A stretch of 33,489 nt of DNA from Cytophagales bacterium (lineage in GTDB: Bacteria; Bacteroidota; Bacteroidia; Cytophagales; Cyclobacteriaceae), in contig JAFLBR010000024.1 of NCBI GenBank assembly GCA_017303795.1, positions 1 through 33,489 on the forward strand, given 5' to 3'. This document shows, piece after piece, positions 1-7,088 of the stretch. The position numbers and the translations under genes were made by a program. Numbering within the stretch: the first letter of the stretch is position 1; each line of letters begins with the position of its first letter. The notes below the pieces were generated by a model. It saw only the letters and a program-made list of their open reading frames with translations. It ran no database searches and had not been told where the DNA came from.

Positions 1-121
1 CGTATAAGCATCAACCGTATTGCTGACAAGTTGCTCTCCAGCAGAGCTTGCTTCCTCTTTGGGCTGATGGCCTAAGTCTAATGATTTATGGAGACAATGT
101 CACCAACTATTTTTCAGTACA

Positions 122-301
122 TTACCTGTTTTGATGTTCTGTTTCTACAAGTGTATCGCCTTGAATGGTAAAGGCTGCATTCGGTTCTGAACCATCTGTC
201 CAAACACCATCAAAAGCAGAAGCGGGTTGCAGATCAACATGATTTGTTGATTTACTGCAACCCGCCAATAAAACCAAAATGCTGATTAGTAAATAACGCA
301 T
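122..301 (-). CDS. Very small predicted lipoprotein, possibly truncated (59 aa)
   Basis: The frame opens with ATG at 301 and stops with TAA at 122-124. The N-terminus is a clear lipoprotein signal: MRYLLISILVLLAGC, with the lipobox LAGC at residues 12-15, so the mature protein would be anchored by Cys15. Only about 44 residues follow, containing FDGVWTDGSEPNAAF and IQGDTLV, which reads like the first strands of a lipocalin-like 'how much was expected' type lipoprotein. It lies 14 bp downstream of slyD on the same strand and may be cotranscribed with it. The abrupt end suggests either a natural micro-lipoprotein or a frameshifted remnant of a longer one; bases 1-121 show no convincing continuation. 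The family is not recognised. Confidence 0.5.
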   Translation of the reverse strand: MRYLLISILVLLAGCSKSTNHVDLQPASAFDGVWTDGSEPNAAFTIQGDTLVETEHQNR

Positions 302-315
302 TCGGTTAAAACCTT

Positions 316-786
316 TTAATGATGATGTCCACCTGGCCCATGCACATGGCCATGTGAAAGTTCGTCAGCAGTAGCTTCTCTTATTTCCATTATTTCAACC
401 GCAAAGTTTAACTCTACACCAGCTAAGGGGTGGTTAGCATCAACGGTAATGGCTTCCAAACCCACATGCGTTACAGTTACCACTTGCCCTTGATTGGTTT
501 GAAACTGCATACCTACTTTTATCTCTTGCGTACCAAATGCAGTGCGCGGTACTTTTTGCATCAGCTTATCATCTTTTACGCCATATCCTTTTTCTGGGGC
601 TACTTTAATATTGAATTTATCGCCTTTCACTTTTCCTTCCAGTCCTTCTTCCATGCCGGGAATTAAATTTCCCATTCCATGAATGTAATACAACGGTTCG
701 CGACCAGAACTTGAATCCAGAATGGCACCTGCATTATCGGTTAAGGTGTAATGAATAGCGGCTACTTTGTTTTTTGTGATTTGCAT
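316..786 (-). CDS. slyD: SlyD-type FKBP peptidyl-prolyl cis-trans isomerase
   Basis: This 156-residue cytosolic protein should catalyse prolyl isomerisation and act as a chaperone and metal binder. Seen: the split FKBP domain (about residues 1-70 and 125-145) with YYIHGMGNLIPGMEEGLEG, and between them the insert-in-flap chaperone domain (about 70-125). The stretch VDANHPLAG at about 116-124 is a SlyD hallmark. The C-terminus is a short histidine-rich tail (HGHVHGPGGHHH), as in nickel-binding SlyD proteins, though much shorter than in E. coli. Start is ATG at 786, with a -7-like element 22 nt upstream. No signal peptide. No hyp or ure genes are nearby, so a role in nickel enzyme maturation is not indicated by context. 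Confidence 0.93.
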   Translation of the reverse strand: MQITKNKVAAIHYTLTDNAGAILDSSSGREPLYYIHGMGNLIPGMEEGLEGKVKGDKFNIKVAPEKGYGVKDDKLMQKVPRTAFGTQEIKVGMQFQTNQGQVVTVTHVGLEAITVDANHPLAGVELNFAVEIMEIREATADELSHGHVHGPGGHHH

Positions 787-807
787 GGTTTACTTATTAA
801 TGAGGCG

Positions 808-815
808 CAAAGATG
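808..815 (-). promoter_or_regulatory. Probable -7 element for slyD
   Basis: Read on the minus strand this is CATCTTTG, one mismatch from the Bacteroidota -7 consensus TAnnTTTG. It lies 22 nt before the slyD start. The identical octamer serves the tRNA-Leu promoter at 11801-11808. No good -33 TTTG was found at 19 bp, so the call is tentative. Confidence 0.35.
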
Positions 816-830
816 GGCTTTTTTTACAAG

Positions 831-2984
831 TTAAGGAAGTGAAAAAGCTACATAGGCATCGCCCGGTTTGGTGCCCAATTTTCCGCCACCGCAGGCAATT
901 ACCACATATTGTTTTCCATATAATTCATAAACGGCTGGTGTAGCAAAGCCCGATGCGGGTAAGGTGTATTCCCACAAAAGTTTACCGGTTGCTTTATGAA
1001 ATGCCCGAAACTTATTATCGCGTGTAGCAGCAATAAATACAAGTCCACCGGCTGTTACTACCGGGCCACCATAGTTTTCAGTTCCGGTTTGTGGAATACC
1101 ACCTGCTTTAAGTTCAGCATATTCGCCCAACGGGATTTTCCATTCAAACTCACCGGTGTTCAGGTTAATGGCATTTAATGTTCCCCACGGGGGTTTGATT
1201 GCCGGATAGCCATCGGGTGTGATGAATTTGTTATAACCAATTAACCGATACGGAACAAAGTTCACGCTATCGAATGGAGCGGCATCTGTTTTGAAGGCAT
1301 TGGTTTGTTCTTGTTGCTGCTCTAACATAAATGAAGCAAGCGCCTGCACTTCTTCAGTTTTTAATTGTTGAAAGGCGGGCATCATTCTGCGGCCGGTGGT
1401 TAACAATTCTGCGAAAGCGGTTGAAGTATATTTTGATTTAATATTTATAAGTGTGGGATTATTGCCGGTGCCTTTACGATCAGCACCGTGGCAAGAGGTG
1501 CAATGCTGCGTATACAAACGTTGCCCGGCTGTTAACCACGTTTCTGATTTTGCATCGGTAGGTTTATTTTCAATCATCTTCATGATCCACGCCATTTCAT
1601 TGGCGTTTACATATAAGATTCCCGTGGCCGGATCGAATGCAGGGCCGCCCCATTCGCCACCGCCATCATAACCTGGAAAAATTAGCGAAGGCGTTTTGCC
1701 GGGTGGAATAAACATGTTGCCAAACCGGTAACCCAACATATCGCGATATAATCTTGAACGGGTACTATCATGCACATAAGGATTAATATCATCTAAGGTT
1801 AATGTTTGGCGGGAGAAAGGTGCGGGCTTTACGGGTATAGGTTGCGTAGTCCATACTTTCTCACCATCCAGTTCACTCACCGTATCTACCGCAATTTCTT
1901 CAATGTCGAAAACAGGTTTGCCGGTCTCGCGCTCAAACACATACACCATTCCGTTTTTTGTTGTTTGCGCAACGGCATCAATTTTTCTTCCTTTATGATT
2001 AAGTGTAACCAACACGGGTGGTGCAGGTAAATCTTTATCCCACAAATCATGATGCATAAATTGAAAGTGCCAGATACGTTTGCCGGTGTTGGCATCTAAC
2101 GCCAGCAAACAATTGGCAAACAGGTTTGAACCTTTGCGCTTGCCACCATAAAAATCGTACGCGGCCGATCCGGTCGGGGCAAATAAAATTCCACGGTCTT
2201 CATCTAACGAAAATCCACTCCACACATTCGCACCGCCAATATGTTGCCACGCGTTTTTGTCTTCCCACGTTTCATAACCATACTCACCCGGTTGTGGAAT
2301 GGTATGAAAAATCCATTGCATTTTTCCGGTAAGCACATCATACGCCCGAATGTGGCCCGGTGCGCTGGGTGGCGCTTCGTTTACGCGCGTGCCTATGATG
2401 AGTAAATTTTTATAAACCAATCCGGGCGAAGTACTCACTACAAATAAATCTTTCGCTTCGCGCCCGAGATCGTGATGTAAATCGATGGCTCCATTATCTC
2501 CAAAGGTTGGAATAGCTTTACCGGTGTTTGCATCAATGGCATAGGTAAGTGAACCAGCGGTAAAGAATATTCGCTTGTCTTGTTGTCCATCCGTCCAGTA
2601 GGCCACCCCGCGACTGTTAATCATAATGTGAAAGGCCATTCGGTTTGCATCGAAGTCGGTTTGTGCGTTGGCATCAAAAAACCATTTCTCTTTTCCGGTG
2701 GTTGCGTCTATGGCAAACAGTTTCATTTGTGGCCCCACACCATATAAAGTACCATCAACTATAATCGGGTTGCATTGTATTTGCGATCCGTTTAGGGTAT
2801 CGGCATCACCGGTGTGGTATGTCCACGCTACTTGTAGCTGCGCTACGTTTGATGTATCAATCTGAGTGAGCGTGGAGTATTTTATGGCTTCGGCCGAACC
2901 ATTGTAGGCTTTCCAGGTTTTATATTCTTTAGGCGGTGTGGAACAACCAATTAAAACGAGGAGTAGAAAACCGAGGAGGCGCAT
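831..2984 (-). CDS. PQQ-dependent dehydrogenase with inserted cytochrome c domain, lipoprotein
   Basis: A 717-residue quinoprotein of the glucose/alcohol dehydrogenase superfamily. It should oxidise a sugar or alcohol outside the cytoplasmic membrane and pass electrons through its own haem. Seen: lipoprotein signal MRLLGFLLLVLIGC (Cys14); beta-propeller sequence from about 20 onward with repeated 'ALDANTGK..W' type blades (AIDATTGKEKWFF, ALDANTGKRIWHF, HKATGKLLWEY); a c-type haem motif CTSCH at 495-499 with candidate distal Met534/535. The cytochrome domain (about 480-560) lies between the main propeller and its last blades, so it is inserted rather than appended. No PQQ biosynthesis genes are in the window, so the cofactor may be imported. 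The substrate cannot be told from sequence. Start ATG at 2984. Confidence 0.9.
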   Translation of the reverse strand: MRLLGFLLLVLIGCSTPPKEYKTWKAYNGSAEAIKYSTLTQIDTSNVAQLQVAWTYHTGDADTLNGSQIQCNPIIVDGTLYGVGPQMKLFAIDATTGKEKWFFDANAQTDFDANRMAFHIMINSRGVAYWTDGQQDKRIFFTAGSLTYAIDANTGKAIPTFGDNGAIDLHHDLGREAKDLFVVSTSPGLVYKNLLIIGTRVNEAPPSAPGHIRAYDVLTGKMQWIFHTIPQPGEYGYETWEDKNAWQHIGGANVWSGFSLDEDRGILFAPTGSAAYDFYGGKRKGSNLFANCLLALDANTGKRIWHFQFMHHDLWDKDLPAPPVLVTLNHKGRKIDAVAQTTKNGMVYVFERETGKPVFDIEEIAVDTVSELDGEKVWTTQPIPVKPAPFSRQTLTLDDINPYVHDSTRSRLYRDMLGYRFGNMFIPPGKTPSLIFPGYDGGGEWGGPAFDPATGILYVNANEMAWIMKMIENKPTDAKSETWLTAGQRLYTQHCTSCHGADRKGTGNNPTLINIKSKYTSTAFAELLTTGRRMMPAFQQLKTEEVQALASFMLEQQQEQTNAFKTDAAPFDSVNFVPYRLIGYNKFITPDGYPAIKPPWGTLNAINLNTGEFEWKIPLGEYAELKAGGIPQTGTENYGGPVVTAGGLVFIAATRDNKFRAFHKATGKLLWEYTLPASGFATPAVYELYGKQYVVIACGGGKLGTKPGDAYVAFSLP

Positions 2985-3088
2985 GGTTAAAGGTTTAAGG
3001 TAGGTTAATTGTGGACTGTGAGGACAAGACCCACGGAGTAAGGGTTAAACATTTAGGTCAGGTAAAAATAAGAAAACCTTTTTACCGT

Positions 3089-3096
3089 TACATTTG
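3089..3096 (+). promoter_or_regulatory. Candidate -7 element before the DUF4349 gene
   Basis: TACATTTG matches the Bacteroidota -7 consensus TAnnTTTG exactly and lies about 42 nt before the ATG at 3138. A clear -33 TTTG is not seen. Confidence 0.35.
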
Positions 3097-3137
3097 CTGA
3101 CAATCCAATCTTATTGAATCTAAACTTATCTGTAAAT

Positions 3138-3941
3138 ATGAAAATGAATTTTTTGTTGGCGCTGGTAGTGATTTTATCTGCATGCGAAGGTGGCGATAGT
3201 CATCGCTTAGGTATTGGTAATGCGGAAACTGCATATGAAGTAGACGCAAAGCTTGCATCTTTTGATGCTTCAGCCACTGAACAACCACAAACTGATCTAA
3301 CGGAACGCAAACTCATCCGCAACGGCAATATCGAATTCCTGACTGCTGATGTCCGGAAAACCAAAGTTGAGATTGAGCGCATTGCAAAAGAACAGCAAGG
3401 TTACATTTCGGCTGAGAACGAAGATAATTATAGTAACCGGTTTCGGATTAATCAAACGCTGCGCATTCCTGCGGATAAGTTTGACGAGGTGATGAAGCAA
3501 TTAGAAGGCCTCGCTGAAAAAGTTGATAATAAGAATATCAACACCCAAGATGTAACCGAAGAGTTTATTGATGTAGAAGCCCGCCTCAAAACCAAGAAGG
3601 AGCTGGAAGCCCGCTACCTCGACTTATTGAAACAAGCCAAAACCGTAGCCGATATTGTTTCTATTGAAAGTCAGATTGCCAACGTGCGGGCCGAAGTTGA
3701 ATCAATGGAAGGTCGGCTAAAGTATTTAAGTAATCAGGTTTCGTTTAGTACACTAACCGTTTCGTATTATCAGGAGTCGGCTGCCGGTTATGGTTTTGGT
3801 TCTAAATTTATTGGTTCATTAAAATCGGGTTGGTTTACGTTGGTTGATTTTCTGTTTTGGCTTTTGAGTGTATGGCCGTTTGTGATTGGAATAACTGCGC
3901 TGGTAATTTGGTGGGTGCGGAGAAGAAGAGCAAAAGTTTAG
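3138..3941 (+). CDS. DUF4349 domain lipoprotein
   Basis: A 267-residue protein of the DUF4349 family. Function is unknown; the family is exported and membrane anchored. The ATG at 3138 is chosen over a TTG at 3114 because MKMNFLLALVVILSAC then begins directly with a lipoprotein signal (Cys16). Seen: a beta-rich start with KLIRNGNIEFLTADV at 58-72, a long helical middle (about 140-195, ending ANVRAEVESMEGRLKYLSNQ) that probably forms a coiled coil, the family ending VSFSTLTVSYYQ, and a C-terminal transmembrane helix at about 235-262 followed by RRRR. A lipid anchor at one end and a membrane helix at the other is the usual family architecture. It is monocistronic: repeats follow its stop and recQ converges on it. 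Confidence 0.88.
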   Translation: MKMNFLLALVVILSACEGGDSHRLGIGNAETAYEVDAKLASFDASATEQPQTDLTERKLIRNGNIEFLTADVRKTKVEIERIAKEQQGYISAENEDNYSNRFRINQTLRIPADKFDEVMKQLEGLAEKVDNKNINTQDVTEEFIDVEARLKTKKELEARYLDLLKQAKTVADIVSIESQIANVRAEVESMEGRLKYLSNQVSFSTLTVSYYQESAAGYGFGSKFIGSLKSGWFTLVDFLFWLLSVWPFVIGITALVIWWVRRRRAKV

Positions 3942-3947
3942 TTAGTG

Positions 3948-4044
3948 GTGGGCCGTGTGGACACGACCCAAGGCATACGGGTGCGGAGAAAGCGGGCAAG
4001 AGTTAATTGATGGGGCGTATCGAAACGACCCGCGGCTTAGGGCA
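3948..4044. repeat. Two copies of a short hairpin repeat (third copy near 3016-3046)
   Basis: Copy one, from about 3951, contains GGGCCGTGT then GG then ACACGACCC, a 9-bp hairpin with one G-T mismatch. Copy two, from about 4012, is a weaker version (GGGGCGTAT..AAACGACCC). Both continue into a 'GGC.TA.GGG' tail. A related piece with AGGACAAGACCCACGGAGTA lies at about 3021-3040, on the other side of the DUF4349 gene. The segment between the copies also repeats the end of that gene (GGTGCGGAGAA at 3914 and again at 3980), so a short tandem duplication overlapping the gene's 3' end is likely. This looks like a REP-type intergenic repeat. Confidence 0.55.
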
Positions 4045-4088
4045 ATCCTGAGCGATCAGGAGGTGAATCAGGAAGTTAAAAATAGCAG

Positions 4089-4390
4089 AGCGAAGGATCT
4101 CCTAAATAAGAAAGTGAGTTCTTAATCAGCGGATTCTTCCCTTTTTCATCTGAAGCGCTGCACTCAATAAGATATTGGGCGTATTACAATGAAAATATTT
4201 ATCTGTTATCCGCTAAGAATTGTACTTAAGGTATAGCGAAGGATGTCCTGATAAGAAAGTGAGTTCTTAATCAGGGGATTCTTCGCTTGGTTCATCTTAA
4301 ACACTTCACTTAATATGATATTGAGCCTATCACGAAGAAAAAGATTTATCTGTTGTTCGCTCAGAATTACACTTAAGGTTGTCGAGCGAA
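4089..4390. repeat. Tandem repeat of about 148 bp, two copies plus a partial third
   Basis: The unit starts with AGCGAAGGAT at 4089, 4235 and 4385, giving periods of 146 and 150 bp. Shared blocks are AAGAAAGTGAGTTCTTAATC, GGATTCTTC, TTTATCTGTT and CACTTAAGG-like ends. Each unit contains a hairpin: in the second, GCGAAGGAT..CCTGAT..AAGAA pairs with TTCTTAATCAGG..ATTCTTCGC around the loop AGTGAG. The second hairpin is nearly perfect and the first has decayed. The partial third copy abuts the recQ stop at 4401. With the hairpin repeats at 3948-4044 this accounts for most of the 459-bp gap; no gene is seen in it. Confidence 0.7.
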
Positions 4391-4400
4391 GGATTGCTTT

Positions 4401-6305
4401 CTACCGCTTATGCAGCACCCATACCTCATCATAATACACTTCTTCCGAATCAACCAGCTCACGGATTACTTCAATAAAAACATCTTTCTCTGCCGGATCA
4501 ACTGCAAGTTCTAATTCATCTACCGTCATGGGTTTCTGCGCAAGCAGGTAGTTAATTTGCTGCTCGTAATCTTTAATCAACGCGGTGTTCTCTTTTTTAT
4601 GTTTGTCGATGCACACATCGCACCGCCCGCAGGTAGCATCTGTATTTTCATTGAAGTATTCCTGAATCAACTGCATGCGACACCTATGATTTTGCGAGGT
4701 GTAGTTAATCATAGCCTGCATTTTTTCTAAATGCAAATTGCGCCTGCGCTCAAACTCTGTACTATCAATGGGTAGTCTGGCTGCATCTTGCCGGGCAGTA
4801 ACAAAAGTTATCTTCGGACTATCGTTTACCGGTTCGTAAACCAACACTTGTAAATTATGTAGTTGATCTAATTCAAGTTTTATAGCGCCCACCGTAGTGC
4901 GCTGCATTTGTGCGATCTGCGTTTCTGAAATTGTGGTGAAGTCAGTGTACAACTCGCCACCATAAAGGCGTAGCAAGGCTTTTATAATCGAATCGAACCG
5001 GGCATGCGCTACCTGAAACTCGTACAGTTTTTTATTGTCGAACGAGAAATGCAAAACGGAAGGCCGGTAAAAACTTTCGTTGAACTCAATCAACCCAAAC
5101 TCTTCTAACTTTTTTAATGCCGGATATACTTCTGTGGATTTAAGATTTAGTTTTTTACAAAATTGTTCCAGATCAAAATCATAACTCTCACCCTGACTAC
5201 TGCCCAGCGCCACCTGAAAATAATTGGCTAATGCCTGATACGTATTTTTTAAAACGGGTAATGCCGGTTGACCTTGTTCTACTTTTAACTTTAACGAATC
5301 AAGATCTGAATCGTGACACAGAATGGCTGCATAACTTCTTTTACCATCGCGCCCTGCACGGCCCGCCTCCTGATAATAAGCTTCCAGGTTTTCGGGTAAA
5401 TCCATGTGAACAACTACGCGCACATCGGCTTTGTCAATTCCCATTCCAAAAGCATTGGTGGCTACCATCACACGGCAGCGATTGGTAATCCATTCTTCTT
5501 GTCTGCTAGTGCGTTCGGCATGTGTTAAACCGGCATGATAGAACGTAGCACCGATGGAATTCTTTTTTAGAAATGTAGCCAATACAACCGTTGCTTTGCG
5601 CGAACGCACATACACAATAGCCGGGCCCGGCACTTTGCGTAAAACTTCCAGCAGTTTCTTTTCTTTCAGTTCAGACTTTCGGATAACGAGTGAAAGGTTA
5701 TCGCGCGCAAAACTTTTTTGAAATACAGCCGGTTGCTGCATTTGCAACTTATCGATTATATCTGCTTTTACTTGGGCTGTGGCCGAAGCCGTAAGCGCAA
5801 TAAACGGAACATCGGGATGAATGCTGCGCAACTCTGCAATCTGTAGATAGGGCGGACGAAAATCATAACCCCATTGTGAAATGCAATGTGCTTCGTCTAT
5901 CGCTACCAGATTCACTTTCATTTTTTTTACCCGTGCTTTAAATAATTCGGTTTGTAAACGCTCGGGCGAGAGGTATAAAAATTTTAATTGACCGTACACA
6001 CAATTGTCTAAGGTAATATCAATTTCGCGATGGTGCATACCGGCATGAACAGCAACGGCTGGTATTCCGCGTTGCTTTAATTGTTTAACCTGATCTTGCA
6101 TTAATGCAATCAGTGGCGTAACCACCAGACAAATTCCGTCTAGCATCATGGCTGGCACCTGAAAGCAAATGGACTTACCGCCACCGGTAGGGAGTATGGC
6201 TACTGTATCTTGTTTGTTCAGCACCGCTTCGATAATTTTATCTTGCGGTGGTCTGAACTGTGAATAACCCCAGTATTGTTTTAATATGTCGGTTGATGTA
6301 GCCAT
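4401..6305 (-). CDS. recQ: RecQ-family ATP-dependent DNA helicase
   Basis: A 3'-5' DNA helicase of 634 residues involved in recombination and repair. ATG at 6305 is preferred over a GTG at 6314. Seen: motif 0/I (FRPPQDKIIE, LPTGGGKS at 38-45), DEAH box with the RecQ aromatic-rich loop (DEAHCISQWGYDFRPPYL, 137-154), motif IV-VI block (VATNAFGMGIDKADVR, EAYYQEAGRAGRDG at 307-321). A cysteine cluster C542, C559, C562, C565 should bind zinc. It sits near the C-terminus, about 170 residues after the helicase core and after a winged-helix-like stretch, whereas in E. coli RecQ the zinc site directly follows the core. No HRDC domain is visible. It follows the enoyl-CoA hydratase gene by 9 bp in one operon. 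Confidence 0.93.
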   Translation of the reverse strand: MATSTDILKQYWGYSQFRPPQDKIIEAVLNKQDTVAILPTGGGKSICFQVPAMMLDGICLVVTPLIALMQDQVKQLKQRGIPAVAVHAGMHHREIDITLDNCVYGQLKFLYLSPERLQTELFKARVKKMKVNLVAIDEAHCISQWGYDFRPPYLQIAELRSIHPDVPFIALTASATAQVKADIIDKLQMQQPAVFQKSFARDNLSLVIRKSELKEKKLLEVLRKVPGPAIVYVRSRKATVVLATFLKKNSIGATFYHAGLTHAERTSRQEEWITNRCRVMVATNAFGMGIDKADVRVVVHMDLPENLEAYYQEAGRAGRDGKRSYAAILCHDSDLDSLKLKVEQGQPALPVLKNTYQALANYFQVALGSSQGESYDFDLEQFCKKLNLKSTEVYPALKKLEEFGLIEFNESFYRPSVLHFSFDNKKLYEFQVAHARFDSIIKALLRLYGGELYTDFTTISETQIAQMQRTTVGAIKLELDQLHNLQVLVYEPVNDSPKITFVTARQDAARLPIDSTEFERRRNLHLEKMQAMINYTSQNHRCRMQLIQEYFNENTDATCGRCDVCIDKHKKENTALIKDYEQQINYLLAQKPMTVDELELAVDPAEKDVFIEVIRELVDSEEVYYDEVWVLHKR

Positions 6306-6314
6306 GTCAGGCAC

Positions 6315-7088
6315 TTACCACTTTATATCTTGCTTGTTCAAAAATGCAGCAATCCCTTTTTTACAATCTTCAGTAGCGCGGGCTTTGGCATTTTGATTTG
6401 CGGCAAAGCTAAGTGCCTCTTCAAGCGTACGATTCTGCACTTCGTTAATCAGGTGTTTGGTTAGGTGCATGCTTTGCGCGGAGTTTTGTTTAATCAGGTT
6501 TTGAGTAAATCCCTTTACATGATTCTCAAGTTCGGTTGCAGGTATAACTTCCGTGATTAGTCCGAGAGCTAATGCCGCTTCGGCTTTAATAATTTCTCCC
6601 GTAAGGAGGAGGTGCCGCGCTTTCTGTTCGCCAAGCTTGCGAATTAAAAACACCGACACCAATGCTGGAATAAACCCAATCCGCACTTCGGTATAACCAA
6701 ACTTAGCTTCGGGAACCGAGAATGTAAAATCGCACACAGCAGCCAGTCCGCAGCCGCCAGCCAACGCGTGGCCTTGTACCTGTGCAATCACTACTTTATT
6801 TAACGTATAGATTTTGAGAAATAATTCTTTTAAATGATTGGAGTCGGCCAGGTTTTCTTCGAATGAAAAATTTTGAAGTTGCTGCAAATAACCCAGATCG
6901 GCACCGGCACAAAACGATTCGCCATTGGCTTTTAATACTACAATTTTTACAGCAACATCTTGTTCGGCTTTGTTGAATGCGGCTTTCAATTCAGTAACCA
7001 ACTCCGGGCTCAGTGCATTTCGCTTTTCGGGCCGGTTAAGTGTAATGGAAGCCGTTTGGTCGGCAACCGAATAGAGTACTAAACTCAT
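6315..7088 (-). CDS. Enoyl-CoA hydratase/isomerase (methylglutaconyl-CoA hydratase-like)
   Basis: A 257-residue crotonase-fold enzyme. Seen: the oxyanion-hole segment SFCAGADL (58-65), the second oxyanion loop GHALAGGCGLAAVCDF (106-121), and YTEVRIGFIPA with a Glu at about 134 in the place of one of the two catalytic glutamates. The other catalytic Glu position reads Gly (GGCGLA instead of GGGxELA), as in methylglutaconyl-CoA hydratases of leucine breakdown; that is the basis of the tentative substrate. No other leucine degradation genes are near. Its start overlaps the comEC stop in an ATGA arrangement (7085-7088), implying translational coupling, although the two functions are unrelated. 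Confidence 0.9.
   Translation of the reverse strand: MSLVLYSVADQTASITLNRPEKRNALSPELVTELKAAFNKAEQDVAVKIVVLKANGESFCAGADLGYLQQLQNFSFEENLADSNHLKELFLKIYTLNKVVIAQVQGHALAGGCGLAAVCDFTFSVPEAKFGYTEVRIGFIPALVSVFLIRKLGEQKARHLLLTGEIIKAEAALALGLITEVIPATELENHVKGFTQNLIKQNSAQSMHLTKHLINEVQNRTLEEALSFAANQNAKARATEDCKKGIAAFLNKQDIKW

Noticed and set aside
3114-3137. TTG start for the DUF4349 gene
   Set aside because: ATG at 3138 begins a textbook lipoprotein signal; the earlier start would prefix polar residues.
4089-4390. CRISPR-like array
   Set aside because: The units are about 148 bp and diverge along their length, without short identical repeats and unique spacers; no cas genes are near.
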